A stretch of 64,000 nucleotides of DNA, from the NCBI GenBank assembly GCA_950295325.1, contig OX485805.1, positions 29,003,501-29,067,500 of the forward strand, given 5' to 3'. Source of the DNA: Polytrichum commune. Lineage: Eukaryota; Streptophyta; Polytrichopsida; Polytrichales; Polytrichaceae. Within the stretch, counting starts at the first letter, position 1; each line of letters starts with the position of its first letter. The notes under the pieces were generated by a model. The model made no database searches. It was not told where the DNA came from and saw only the letters and a program-made list of their open reading frames with translations. The position numbers were made by a program, and so were the translations under genes. Of the stretch, positions 22,133-33,161 are shown piece after piece.

Positions 22133-25100
22133 ATGGCTAATATACCTGGTGCCCCAAGGATTCATAACATAGTACACATCCCTTATTTTCTTGGGAGACC
22201 AGGATCAGATCCTGATACCCATATAGCAAAATTTGAAATTACATGCCAGGCCAATGATGTCCCGGCTGTTAAATTTCAAGAGGTGTTTGCTGCATCATTG
22301 CAAGAGGATGCCTTTGCATGGTATCAGCGACAACCCCCATTTGCTAATTGGAATGCATTGAAGAATGCATTCCTAGCTCATTTTAGACCCTTAGGCTTTG
22401 CCACGAGTCTAAAAGAAAAGTTGCGAACTGTTAGAATGGGTATCAACGAGAGAGTTGATAACTATTATGGCAGGATGCAAGATATCTTGCAACGTATGGG
22501 AAATCACCAAATCCCAGATGATTTCCTTATGAGTATATTCATCGGTGGATTATATCCAATGGAGTTGAGAACCTATGTCAAAGAGGGAGCTACTGCTACA
22601 TATGCCCAAGCATATGCCAGAGCGAAGACTTGGGAGGAATGCAGATTGGAAAATGAATTGGTCCTTTACACTGACAATACTTATTCCAATAATCCCATTC
22701 CTTCACATTCGGGAACTTTTCCCATCAATGAGAATAACCAGTATTATGTTACTGACGCACCGTATGTGCGAAACCCGACTGCACAATTGTATATCCAACC
22801 TGCAATTAGTAAAACCCCTCAACAGGATCCCACGAGTGATAAATATGATAATGCTATATGGAATTTGACAAAACAATTGTCCGAATTGTCAGTTAAGGTA
22901 GCCAACAATAGATCTAAGAGACCGCAACCCACAGAAGAGCGACATAACGTGTGGTGTCATAACTGTAAAGGTCAAGGACACCTTGCTAATGAGTGTCCTA
23001 CCCCAAAAGGGTTTAGGACCAAATGTATATTTTGTGGTGGAAATCATGCAGTCCAAGAGTGTTGGAACCTTAAACAGCAAAAGGCTGTTAATCAGGTCGA
23101 TAGTGGTCAATCTCGTCCTTGGCAACAAGAACGAAATGGACCAGGACCTAACGCCAGTTATAACCCTAAGAGGAATTTTAACCGTCGCCCAATACCTTTG
23201 AATTTTCAAGGACGCTCCAATTGGAATCCACGAAATGATTCTTCTAATTGGAACGGACCTCCCTCTTACAATCAAAACTACCAGAGGTTCGATTCGAGCC
23301 CTGACGACTCAAGGAAATATCCTGTCTGTTATAGGTGTAAAGAACTGGGTCATTACGCCAACAATTGTCCAAATCCTAAGAAACCACAGGATTATGTTCC
23401 TTTGTGTGGCAACTGTAAGACAGCAGGACACCCCACAGATGAGTGTCCCCACCCTAAGAAGGATTACCCTCCTAATGAGAGAGATTGGAAAAAAGGAAAG
23501 CGTGTGAGAATTCAAGATCCGGAGGATGAGGAAGAGGGTGCCCGAAATGTGAATCACATTCAGCATTTCTCTACCCCATTATCTAAGGATCAAAAGGTTA
23601 ATGCCGTAATAACAAGGTCCAAAGCCCCACGAGAACCTTACCCAATTATTGATGAGAATAGTAGTGAGCCAAGTGCTGAGGAACTACGAGATGATATCCA
23701 TGAGAGTGATCCTAAGAATAAATTACTTGTGGAACCTAATGCGGTGCCCAAAACCAATTCTACCCCCACAGCATTGCCAAGGGTAGAACTGGTTCAACCA
23801 GTGCCTATATCTCTTCCCCCACCACCAACACCTCCAAGACCATATACCATCTTGGAAAGGACACCTTCATCATCTATCCCACAGGGTAGACCTACAGAAG
23901 TCAAGTCTAAACCAATGCCTTATCAAATACCCCATGTGAGGAATCTAAAGTCCAAGTCAAATTCAAAACACCCTCGAACCATGGAATTGGCTAAGGGATT
24001 GCACCCATATGATATTATGCAGGACTTAGATAATCTACACCCACACATCACTATGAGACAACTTTTGGCAATTGCGCCTCAATGTCGTACCACATTGGGT
24101 TCGGCAATGGTTCGCAAGAGAGCCAAAGTGGTGGAAGTTAATGATGTGACCTTGAGTCAAGATCCTGGTGCACCGGCAGTAGATGTCATAATCGATGGAG
24201 TGATGGTAGCGGGATTTCAGGTTGATACCGGATCTAGTGTCAATCTTATGAGTATGGAGACAATGGAAGAATTAGGACTCACTAATATGGTTCCTACTTC
24301 TATCATTCTCAAAATGGCCGACCATACTCGTACTAAGCCTTTGGGTCAATTACCCCAAGTTCCTGTCCAAATCGCTGGTCGGGAATACAAAATTGATTTT
24401 GTTGTATTCCGAACCACCGATGCCATACAGCCTATACCTGGCATATTGGGACGACCTTGGTTAATCATAGCGGAAGCCAAAGAGGATTGGGGTAAAGGCA
24501 CCCTAACATTAGGCAAAGGCAAAGATAAAATGGTCTTACCTTTGTTTCCTACCCGATACCAAGGAGAGACACAGGATGAGGGAACTGAATTCACCACTGA
24601 CGGATATGAGACTGAGTCAGATGATACCCCAATTCAGTCTATTCATAACGTTGGAAGACACCAGAGAGCTTACAATCCCGTAGGGATAGGAGAATATTTC
24701 ATCTCTATGAAGGATGATGATTCTGATAATGCCATTTTAAGCTGGCAGAACTCTTGTCCAGTTAATAGTGTTACCACGGTCGAACCACGACCTCAAGGGA
24801 AAACTCTATTAACAACCAACCCTAAGAAACGGTCAACCCCATTAAAAGAGCTTGAGAATAAATTACCTTCTTTTGAGGAAGACTGGGAGGATGCCATGTT
24901 TTCTTATAATACACCCATCAAGAGTTATGTGTCTAAAGATGTCTACAAAGAAATGAACTTAGGAACCAAAGAGGTCCCTAAGATCATTAAAGTGCATGAA
25001 AAATTATCCAAGACTGAATGGCAATATTGGTATAATTTCTTCAAAAGAAATATCAAAGTCTTTGCGTGGACTTATAAGGATTTGAGAGGTGTCCCTCCCG

Positions 25101-27724
25101 AAGTATGTGAACATAAGATCGTGCTTGAGGAAGGAACGACCCCAGTCAGACAGAGACAATACCGTATGAATCCTAAATACTCCTTGATGGTCAAAGAGGA
25201 GATAGATAAACTCCTTGAGGCAGGATTTATTTACAAGGTACCTTACAGTGAATGGGTGTCACCTATAGTTGTGGTTCCCAAAAAGAATGGGAAACTTAGG
25301 ATTTGTCAAGATTTCCGGAGGCTCAATAGTGTCACCCGGAAAGACTATTTCCCTTTACCTTTTACCGACACCATGCTAGACGCCGTAGCGGGTTACAAAC
25401 GTTATTCATTTATGGATGGGTTTTCTGGGTATAACCAAATCCGAATATTTGAACCACACCGTTGGTACACCACCTTTACCACAGACTGGGGAACCTTTGC
25501 CTACATTGTAATGCCATTTGGTCTATGCAATGCCCCTGCCACTTTTCAGCGTGTCATGACTGAAGCCTTTCAGGAATATCTCCGTAAATTCATGGAAATA
25601 TTTTTGGATGATTTTGCTGTCTTTGGTGATGACAACAATCACGCAGATTACCTCCAAAAGTGTTTCGATAAGTGTATGGAATTTGGCATTTCAATTAATG
25701 CCGCTAAATCAGTCTTTCTAGTGCCATTTGGCCGATTAGTAGGACATATTGTGTCTGAACAAGGCATAGCGACTGACCCTGATAAAATTGCAAATATTGT
25801 GTCTTTACCAATTCCTACCACTGTCACAGAGGTCAAAGGATTCCTTGGACACACTGGTTACTATAGGAGATTTATCTTCCGGTATGCAATAATTGCAATG
25901 CCTTTGACCGAACTGCTTAAGAAATGTGATGAAGCTCCAGTTTGGACTTCAGCATGTACACATGCCTTTAATACACTAAAGAGAAAATTAGTGTCAGCTC
26001 CGATCTTGATACCCCCTAATTGGGACAAGGAATTTCATATATTTGTTGATGCATCTAATGTAGCAATTGGATCGGTCCTAAGTCAGAAAGATGAGAAAGG
26101 ACATGATCATCCTATCTATTTTGCCAGTCGTCAGTTGGTGCAAGCTGAGAGAAATTATACCGTCACTGAACGCGAGGCTTTAGGGATGATATTTTCAGTC
26201 CAAAAGTTTCGTCATTATCTCTTGGGAAACAAATTTGTATTCCACGTAGATCATGATGCCTTGAAATATATGATTAACAAGCCCCAATTGAGTGGAAGAA
26301 TCGCGAGATGGGTATTACTCTTGCAAGAGTTTAACTTCACCGTTGAGGTTAGACCCGGCAAGAGTCATGCTAATGCTGACCATCTTTCACGATTAAATGA
26401 GGAATCTGGATCGGAACCTATTGATGATTCGTTTCCCGATGCCCAATTATTTTATATTGATGTAATCCCTCACGAGTATGCCGAGATTATTGAATACTTG
26501 CAAAGTAATAAATTTCCTCCAGATTTTAATGAAAAACAAAAGCGTCGATTGGTTTTCAAGGCTATGCCTTACACCATTATTGCGGACACCTTGTATAAGA
26601 AAGGGAAAGATGAGGTCTTACGTCGTTGTGTCACTAGTTCCGAGATCCCTTTAATTCTAAAAGAATGTCACGATAACATGGCAGGAGGTCACTTTGCAGG
26701 AGATGTCACTGCTAGGAAGATATTGCAAAGTGGTTATTGGTGGCCCACTATTTTTGCTGACTGCACCACATACACAAGACAATGTGATGTGTGTCAGAGG
26801 ATTGGGAAACCAACAGACTCTTCTGCTATGCCACTTACACCTATCCTAGCCCTTGCACCATTTGAAAAGTGGGGAATTGATTTTGTGGGACCCATTAAAC
26901 CTCCGAGTCGTCATGGACGCTACCAATATATTTTAGTGGCTACCGATTATGTCACTAAGTGGGCGGAAGCCGAAGCCACTAGAAAAGATGATAAGCATGT
27001 GGTAGCTAAATTCTTGAAAGAAAAAATTTTATCACGCTATGGCTGTCCAAAAGAGTTGGTAAGTGATAGAGGGACACACTTTGTGAACGATGTTATTAAG
27101 GAACTCACGGAGAAGTATAAGATTAAACATCGATTAACCTCACCATATCACCCACGCGCAAATGGTCAAACCGAGAAAACTAATGGGATTCTATGTAAGA
27201 TTATTACTAAGACTGTTCAAAACTCTATGACCGATTGGGATAGCAAATTATTGGATGCATTATGGGCATATCGTACCGCTTATAAAGTGACCACTAAATT
27301 TACCCCGTTTCAATTAGTCTATGGCCAAGAAGCTATACTCCCGGTCGAATTGGAGCTACCCTCATTACGTATTGCTCTTGATGAGCGATTGAGTGATGAT
27401 GACTCCCTCCGCGAGCGAATTGCTATGTTGGAACGATTAGATGAAGTCCGCAATCAAGCGTATTTAAACATGGCCGCCGTGCAGAAATGGCGTAAGACAT
27501 ATTATGACAGCAAAATGAAATCTAAAATCTTAACCGCGGATGATTTAGTCTTGCTGTATGATAGTCGGTTCCAAAAGTTTCCAGGGAAATTTAAATTACA
27601 CTGGATGGGACCCTACAAAGTTAAAATTGCGCATGACAACGGTTCATTCGAATTAATTGACTTTGAGGGCACCGCCCTTCCGACACGTATCAATGGTTAC
27701 CGATTAAAAAAGTATCATACGTAA
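22133..27724 (+). CDS. Gag-pol polyprotein of the Ty3/gypsy element, 1863 aa
   Basis: One continuous frame. Approximate residues: gag capsid-like domain 20-175 (FAWYQRQPPFANWNALKNAF); four CCHC knuckles between about 272 and 440; proline-rich linker; aspartic protease near 697 (VDTGSSVNLM); reverse transcriptase 1040-1170 with RICQDFRRLNSVT, MPFGLCNAPATFQ and FLDDFAVFG; RNase H 1300-1420 (FVDASNVAIGSVL, TEREALGMIFSV); integrase 1510-1720 with an HHCC finger, then the catalytic core (WGIDFVGP, VSDRGTHF, SPYHPRANGQTEK); and a short C-terminal GPYKV module. There is no chromodomain. Gag and pol are in one frame, so no frameshift is needed for pol. Coding-like sequence continues upstream of the first ATG in the same frame. 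Confidence 0.95.
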   Translation: MANIPGAPRIHNIVHIPYFLGRPGSDPDTHIAKFEITCQANDVPAVKFQEVFAASLQEDAFAWYQRQPPFANWNALKNAFLAHFRPLGFATSLKEKLRTVRMGINERVDNYYGRMQDILQRMGNHQIPDDFLMSIFIGGLYPMELRTYVKEGATATYAQAYARAKTWEECRLENELVLYTDNTYSNNPIPSHSGTFPINENNQYYVTDAPYVRNPTAQLYIQPAISKTPQQDPTSDKYDNAIWNLTKQLSELSVKVANNRSKRPQPTEERHNVWCHNCKGQGHLANECPTPKGFRTKCIFCGGNHAVQECWNLKQQKAVNQVDSGQSRPWQQERNGPGPNASYNPKRNFNRRPIPLNFQGRSNWNPRNDSSNWNGPPSYNQNYQRFDSSPDDSRKYPVCYRCKELGHYANNCPNPKKPQDYVPLCGNCKTAGHPTDECPHPKKDYPPNERDWKKGKRVRIQDPEDEEEGARNVNHIQHFSTPLSKDQKVNAVITRSKAPREPYPIIDENSSEPSAEELRDDIHESDPKNKLLVEPNAVPKTNSTPTALPRVELVQPVPISLPPPPTPPRPYTILERTPSSSIPQGRPTEVKSKPMPYQIPHVRNLKSKSNSKHPRTMELAKGLHPYDIMQDLDNLHPHITMRQLLAIAPQCRTTLGSAMVRKRAKVVEVNDVTLSQDPGAPAVDVIIDGVMVAGFQVDTGSSVNLMSMETMEELGLTNMVPTSIILKMADHTRTKPLGQLPQVPVQIAGREYKIDFVVFRTTDAIQPIPGILGRPWLIIAEAKEDWGKGTLTLGKGKDKMVLPLFPTRYQGETQDEGTEFTTDGYETESDDTPIQSIHNVGRHQRAYNPVGIGEYFISMKDDDSDNAILSWQNSCPVNSVTTVEPRPQGKTLLTTNPKKRSTPLKELENKLPSFEEDWEDAMFSYNTPIKSYVSKDVYKEMNLGTKEVPKIIKVHEKLSKTEWQYWYNFFKRNIKVFAWTYKDLRGVPPEVCEHKIVLEEGTTPVRQRQYRMNPKYSLMVKEEIDKLLEAGFIYKVPYSEWVSPIVVVPKKNGKLRICQDFRRLNSVTRKDYFPLPFTDTMLDAVAGYKRYSFMDGFSGYNQIRIFEPHRWYTTFTTDWGTFAYIVMPFGLCNAPATFQRVMTEAFQEYLRKFMEIFLDDFAVFGDDNNHADYLQKCFDKCMEFGISINAAKSVFLVPFGRLVGHIVSEQGIATDPDKIANIVSLPIPTTVTEVKGFLGHTGYYRRFIFRYAIIAMPLTELLKKCDEAPVWTSACTHAFNTLKRKLVSAPILIPPNWDKEFHIFVDASNVAIGSVLSQKDEKGHDHPIYFASRQLVQAERNYTVTEREALGMIFSVQKFRHYLLGNKFVFHVDHDALKYMINKPQLSGRIARWVLLLQEFNFTVEVRPGKSHANADHLSRLNEESGSEPIDDSFPDAQLFYIDVIPHEYAEIIEYLQSNKFPPDFNEKQKRRLVFKAMPYTIIADTLYKKGKDEVLRRCVTSSEIPLILKECHDNMAGGHFAGDVTARKILQSGYWWPTIFADCTTYTRQCDVCQRIGKPTDSSAMPLTPILALAPFEKWGIDFVGPIKPPSRHGRYQYILVATDYVTKWAEAEATRKDDKHVVAKFLKEKILSRYGCPKELVSDRGTHFVNDVIKELTEKYKIKHRLTSPYHPRANGQTEKTNGILCKIITKTVQNSMTDWDSKLLDALWAYRTAYKVTTKFTPFQLVYGQEAILPVELELPSLRIALDERLSDDDSLRERIAMLERLDEVRNQAYLNMAAVQKWRKTYYDSKMKSKILTADDLVLLYDSRFQKFPGKFKLHWMGPYKVKIAHDNGSFELIDFEGTALPTRINGYRLKKYHT

Positions 27725-27744
27725 CTGGGGCCAGTTACAGGGTT

Positions 27745-27757
27745 AAAAGGGGGGGAT
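27745..27757 (+). promoter_or_regulatory. Polypurine tract-like run just after pol
   Basis: AAAAGGGGGGGATG lies about 20 bp after the gag-pol stop, the usual place of a 3' polypurine tract in gypsy elements. Here the 3' LTR is 5.4 kb further on, next to its own G run (33151-33161). It could be a second (central) tract or a relic. Confidence 0.4.
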
Positions 27758-28174
27758 GCCTTTAGTATATAAGAATTCAGGTCAATATGATGATCTTTAG
27801 AATTCTCAAAGAATAAGTGATCTAAGTTTGTAAGTTTATACTACCCTAAATAAGTCTAGGAAAGGCGAGGCTACGTGTAGAAAGAACGAAGTGTCTTCTT
27901 ATAACTAAAACCACTTCAATTTTACATCTGCGATGGTTTGAAGGAATGGTAAGACACTCTTACCCGATATAGGACCAGGAACGCAAATATTAAAAAGCTA
28001 AAAAGCATTGTTAAGATTCAATTATTTTACTAATAAGTGGCTTAAGGCCACAGCAGGAACTTAGGGGCACAAGTAGCCGAAATTTCCAGTAATTTCGAGG
28101 ACCCTAAGTTACAGGGTGACGTTTGTAAAATAAATAAATAAATAACATAACATAACATAAAGTATATATACATA

Positions 28175-28399
28175 CTATGATCGGGGAGAACCGGCAGTTA
28201 GTTACAAATGAACCGGTTGAGTTGAGAAATAACCGGTTGAAGTTCAGGGCTGCAGGAAAATTACCGATCATTTTAGAGGAATTTATAGAATATGCTCCAA
28301 TTTAATAAAGGAAAACCGGAGGATGTTAACATGTAACCGGTTGGACTTGCAAACACTAGGTTCTCAACCGGTTATGCCCAAAAATCTCCCCGATCACTG
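28175..28399 (+). mobile_element. hAT-like MITE inside the LTR element, copy 3
   Basis: 225 bp with ends CTATGATCGGGGAGA and, reversed, CAGTGATCGGGGAGA. A perfect 8 bp duplication, TATACATA, stands at 28167-28174 and 28400-28407. The body has five or six AACCGGTT-like motifs. It is the best-preserved copy of the family also seen at 17640, 18159 and 59157. It lies in the spacer between pol and the extra ORF. Confidence 0.88.
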
Positions 28400-29540
28400 T
28401 ATACATATGTATACATAGAACTGTGAGTCATTAAGAAATGACAGATTGCCTCGTTCATTAGTAACGAACCCCCGAATCGTCCCAAGTCAGGTGAAATAAG
28501 TGAAGTAACTAAGTAGTGGACCAATTCAAACCCAGCCTTAAGTCTAATCAGTACCACTAATTAAGCCATGTTAAAGTATCATTAAGAAGCTACTGGTAGG
28601 TGCGGTTAGACTGGGAGAGAGGAGAGCCGCCACGCGGGGGAGAGAGGACAAACAGTTACACCAAGAACCAGTTGTGGGAGGAGACAATAGTCTGAGAAGA
28701 AGGAGAGCAGCAGCGTTCCAAAGAAGCGCAACATCTCACGAGCGATCAGGTAAGTCATGGGTTTTTGTCGTTTTGAATTCCACTACATTGTCAAGTTTAA
28801 GCTTTTGATGGAACAATATGAAGATTTGAGAACTCTGGCATGGATTGAAAGACAATAGACTGAAGGTGCTGCTTTGAAGAAAGTGGAATACAAGACTATG
28901 GCCCTGATGATAACTCCAGCAGATGGACGTAGGAAAAGAACAAGTTAGGAGCACAGCTGATTGAGTAGCAAAGGCCCAGGTCGTGAAAGATGAAAGTGCA
29001 AGTCTTGAGAGTATAGCAGAATCCTGACACTGACCAGTACCCATGAGAAGCACCGATAGAGGGAAACACATCCATAGACACCGGTAGTTAGGAGTTCAGA
29101 GAGGAACACAACCAAGAAAGTAGTGCAAGTGATCGAGGACACAGACTATGGATTGGACACTAGTAGTTGTGACTCAGACAATGGTCTTTATCTGATCTTG
29201 AAGCGGAAACAGGAGTGACAAGAAAGAACTTGCAATAGTAGGAGAGCTCTTGAGAAAGGATGTAGGAGTTATAAGAAGGAACCGAAACCTTCAAGAGAGT
29301 TAAAAGAGGGGAGGAAATCATGAAGAGAAGAGAAGAAAAGAAAAAATCAGTTTTTGCTAGCCTGGAGAAAGTTCAAAAGTAGCCATATGCTGGGGAAAGA
29401 AGAGATCAGCAAGTCACTTTTTGTTATTTTTTTAGGCTGATGAGCAAAAGTTTCAGGCTCCCAGATTCAGTCCTAGGCAGTAGTCTCGGAGAAAGGCGTG
29501 TGGACAGAAAAGTGTAAATCTGCAATATATAAAGACAATA

Positions 29541-29639
29541 CAGTCCATCCTCGATAAATATTACACTTATAAATGTTAACTCACTATAAATGTTAGGAAA
29601 ATTTCACGCCAAAGCCTAACATTTATAGAGGGTGGACTG
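29541..29639. mobile_element. Emigrant/pogo-like MITE inside the LTR element
   Basis: 99 bp flanked by TA on both sides. The left end CAGTCCATCCTCGATAAAT and the reversed right end CAGTCCACCCTCTATAAAT match well. CTCTATAAAT-type termini and TA targets are the hallmark of Emigrant/Lemi (pogo, Tc1/mariner) MITEs. Non-coding. Confidence 0.8.
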
Positions 29640-30442
29640 TAGCTAAATCTTGGTATAGTTGCAGTGTAGCATAAACCCAAAGTTCTTGATGAAGTGTTGG
29701 AGATATGAGCTTTTAAAGACTATAGCCTGGAGGAAAATACATGGTGACAGTCCAAAGATTAAGGCATGTGCGAGGGCTGGCATGTGAAAGATGAGTCTTC
29801 CCATGATGCAGTGAGAGGAGTAGAAGCAAGTTAGATGGAACAGAAAGAAAATCTTTATGACCACAAACTAGTTGGATGCCTCTCAAAGTTATAGAATGAA
29901 TGAAAGTAGATAAATTACCTGAGAGGGAACTACAGATGCTTTGGGGCGGAGGAATGCTATATCAAGACCCTTACGAGAAAGAAAAAGAATTTGCATGCGT
30001 CATAACCATTTTGTAAGGAGAGTCGTGGACATGACCCCTGTAGTATTGTGAGAAGGTTATAATCATAAGTTAGAGAGGAGTGGATGCTTCTAATAGGAAG
30101 TTGTAGGGCCCATTGCTGCCCTCATGATAGTTAGGAGAGACCCTTTGACAGTCAGACCTGAGGAGAGAAAAACAAAAGCAAGCCAACTCAGTAGTGGCAG
30201 GAAAAGTTACGAGAAGAAACAATATTCATTTTAAAGAAAAAACTGGAGCAATGCACGAACCAAGAAGTGGAAATGAAAGAAAAAGATGGTTAAGAAAAGC
30301 AAAGTGGATGCTTAGTGTGTGAAGTTGTTTTTGTGCAGGACGGCGAGTCACAGTTAGGACAGCCTCTTGACTGTTCCAGAAAGTTTACAGCACCAGTATC
30401 TGAACAAAAGTCTATTGCCTGAGAGAGTCACAAAAGAGAGTC

Positions 30443-33133
30443 ATGGAAAAGAAAGAAATAGCGGGGTCGAGCCAGCCGTTATCTATCCGATCTATTGTAC
30501 TACCCGCTATTCCCGATGCACTCCGAACATCCTGGAATCTCAATAGTGAAAGACTGAGGAAGGCAGGAATGTTCACTTTCTTGACATGGATACAGACTAT
30601 TCTTAAAGTAGCTTATGCAGATAAAGTGATTCAGTTTGTCCAGACTTACTCTCGAGAGACGGAGACTGCCCAAGTAGATGGACGGACTATAGGTTTTAGT
30701 GTCAAAATGATTGAGAGAGTATTACGGTTACCATCTGAAGGTCACCTAGTTGAGGAATTACCAGAAATCACCAAACCCCAGTATGAGTCATGTTTTGAAG
30801 GAGAAATGCCACCTACCCCAAGAGAGTGTAGACTGGATGCAGCGAAGTTACAATGGCGACACTGGTTCAAGTTCATTAATGATTATTTACTGTTTCGACC
30901 CCAAAAGAACACAATTGATCGGAGAATGATAGTGGCTGCCATGAAGACTGCAGATGGGGAGAAAGTGAACTGGGCCCGCATTGTACAACAAAGGATGTTT
31001 GAAGAGATCGAGTCCAAGCGAACTGAGAAGATGAAGGCTCTGGAGTTGTACTCCGCTTGTTACATCTCATTGTTATGCGAAGAGCTGCCAAAACCAGCCG
31101 TGATCCCACGAAGACCATCACCCCCTCACTTACCGACCAGTCCATTGTCTAGCCCCGAACCATCCGACTCGGACACTGTGGAGAACCGGAGGCTGAGACT
31201 TCGTATGCAGCATCTGCAGACAATGGTCGATGAAAAACAAGACCAGTTAATTAAGAAGGGGGAAGCTTTGGTGGAATGTCAGATGAGTAATGTGAAAAAT
31301 CTTTGTGATCTAGCTCAAGCAATGAAGGAAAGAATGGGTAAAGAGGTGGAAATAGAGGCCTTGAAGAAATCTCTGGAAGCTGGTAGGAGGCTTGGTGAGG
31401 AGAAAGAAAAGGAAAATCAGCGTTTGAGAGAGCAACTGCAACAACGAGAGTCGGAACAGGCAACCATCCAAACTTGCCGAGATGAGTTGAAGCAGGTGCA
31501 GAAAGAAAATAGTCAACTGCGGGAGAAATTGCAGCTGCAACAAAAAGAACTTGATTTGCAAAGAGAACTCTGTACCAGGAAGGAGGAAGTACAGCTCTCC
31601 CAAACTCCACCTCTTTTAGAGTCGTCCACGTCTCATCAATCTGGAGAGTCTGTAGTGAAGTTCTGGGAGTGGGAATCTCGTAGTCCAGTTACCCACGGCT
31701 TGTTTGAGTTGTATGAATCACAGAGGGACTTGTTTTTGCTTACCCGAAAGATAGTAAGAGGGGATTGGTTAGATCACAGTCAATTTTTGAAAATATGGGC
31801 ACTTAGTTGTGAGGAGGGGCTCGAAAATCTTTTTGCAGAAATCCTAGCCCGAAAACATCTACAATTATCCGACCCGCATTCCGCTTTTCTGGTCATTGGG
31901 GATATGGGGGCAAGAGTCTTGTTGTATTATTCGTCCCTGGAAAGTCAGTGGATTAATCGTCGGTCCTTGTCTCACCAAGGGGAGAAACGGTTAGTCTCAT
32001 GGCAGGATTACAGCACCCGAATTTCGTCCCAGTTTTACGGCCAGACGCAATCTAGTTTGTGCGAATGGCAGTCGGTGTTGCAGGATCTCTACAGACAGCT
32101 CCAATGTTCCAAGTTTGTATCTAATCTCCTCTCCAACAATGTCCAAAGGTTGTCTATGGTCTCTAGTGATGACTTAAATGCCTCTCATTATCTGTTCCAT
32201 TATGAGAGAACCAGCAATAGGCTAGAGAGGTATATTAAAGAAGCATCCGCAGGGAAAAGACCCTTGCTAAACCTACATGGTCAAATTCAATTGGAACTTC
32301 CCCCCTCTAGCTTCTCTGTTCCGTCCATCTCTGTGTCCTTCCCATTAACGGGCAGCCCCTTAACTCTGCAATACCTGGGACAGTACCATAGGATGTTTGA
32401 TAGCCCACAGGAAACACCTGTGCCCACTTGGAAGGCTCTTTCGTGGTTACTAGAAGACTACGGGCAGTCACGGTACGAAGACGTTCCTGCAGATATCCAT
32501 TATCGACGGATCTCAAGACAGTGGTCTCCCTACCCACCACCAGCTGTAACTACTCACCCCAATTTTTGCTCATGTGCTCGGAGGCACAAGTGGGACCCGC
32601 AAGCAACGCTCCATAGTGTGGAGTACAATTGGCCGCTGATACCAGGGCCTAAAGCGACCGCAGCTCAATGTCAGGTGACATATCGGAATTTTTTCGAAGA
32701 GCATATTCAACATTTAGATCCGGTATGTTTCCGAGCTGCAGTGTTTTGTAACACTCTCGCTGACTGGTGTGGTCAATGGAACGTTACCATTGATGTCAAC
32801 CAATTCTCAGAGAGCCACCATGAATTTCTGCTTCTCCTGAAATTGCAATACCGTCCCACCCGTTGGGTACGATTGGTGGAGGCCATGGCCATTACTCATT
32901 TTATTGCAGGGGCGCATCGGTGTTTGATCAACGAGTTTCCAAACACCAGAGCAGGGCCATTTGAGAGGTTTTTACGATGGCAGCGTTTGCATGCCCCGGA
33001 ATTGGTGGAGCTAGATGATGACCTACGCCGCGCCATTGAAAAAATGGAGATACGTGACAACAAAAGGGCGGCGGAAATGTCCCCGCATCATCAACGGCCA
33101 CCGCACAAACCATTTGGAAGACATGGTTGCTGA
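30443..33133 (+). CDS. Extra ORF of the LTR element, 896 aa, downstream of pol
   Basis: An uninterrupted sense ORF between the spacer and the 3' LTR. Residues 1-215 resemble the so-called putative plant transposon protein domain of Tat/Athila-type elements (GFSVKMIERVLRLPSEG, YSACYISLLCEEL). Residues 220-250 are proline-rich. Residues 250-385 form a strong coiled coil of charged heptads (EKENQRLREQLQQRESEQ). Residues 400-880 are a large region I do not recognise, rich in Trp and aromatic residues, with a CSCARRHKWDP motif. There is no signal peptide or membrane segment, so it is not envelope-like. Codon use and integrity suggest selection in recent copies. The function is unknown; assembly, RNA binding or host interaction are only guesses. 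Confidence 0.75.
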   Translation: MEKKEIAGSSQPLSIRSIVLPAIPDALRTSWNLNSERLRKAGMFTFLTWIQTILKVAYADKVIQFVQTYSRETETAQVDGRTIGFSVKMIERVLRLPSEGHLVEELPEITKPQYESCFEGEMPPTPRECRLDAAKLQWRHWFKFINDYLLFRPQKNTIDRRMIVAAMKTADGEKVNWARIVQQRMFEEIESKRTEKMKALELYSACYISLLCEELPKPAVIPRRPSPPHLPTSPLSSPEPSDSDTVENRRLRLRMQHLQTMVDEKQDQLIKKGEALVECQMSNVKNLCDLAQAMKERMGKEVEIEALKKSLEAGRRLGEEKEKENQRLREQLQQRESEQATIQTCRDELKQVQKENSQLREKLQLQQKELDLQRELCTRKEEVQLSQTPPLLESSTSHQSGESVVKFWEWESRSPVTHGLFELYESQRDLFLLTRKIVRGDWLDHSQFLKIWALSCEEGLENLFAEILARKHLQLSDPHSAFLVIGDMGARVLLYYSSLESQWINRRSLSHQGEKRLVSWQDYSTRISSQFYGQTQSSLCEWQSVLQDLYRQLQCSKFVSNLLSNNVQRLSMVSSDDLNASHYLFHYERTSNRLERYIKEASAGKRPLLNLHGQIQLELPPSSFSVPSISVSFPLTGSPLTLQYLGQYHRMFDSPQETPVPTWKALSWLLEDYGQSRYEDVPADIHYRRISRQWSPYPPPAVTTHPNFCSCARRHKWDPQATLHSVEYNWPLIPGPKATAAQCQVTYRNFFEEHIQHLDPVCFRAAVFCNTLADWCGQWNVTIDVNQFSESHHEFLLLLKLQYRPTRWVRLVEAMAITHFIAGAHRCLINEFPNTRAGPFERFLRWQRLHAPELVELDDDLRRAIEKMEIRDNKRAAEMSPHHQRPPHKPFGRHGC

Positions 33134-33150
33134 GGGCAGCAACAAGCTTA

Positions 33151-33161
33151 GTTGGGGGCTA
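33151..33161 (+). promoter_or_regulatory. 3' polypurine tract
   Basis: GTTGGGGGCTA directly abuts the 3' LTR and is the expected plus-strand primer site. Confidence 0.6.

Noticed and set aside
22889-23566. Antisense frames within gag
   Set aside because: Shadows of the gag-pol ORF.
30443-33133. Envelope gene in the LTR element
   Set aside because: No signal peptide, membrane segment or cleavage site; coiled-coil and plant-transposon-like features instead.
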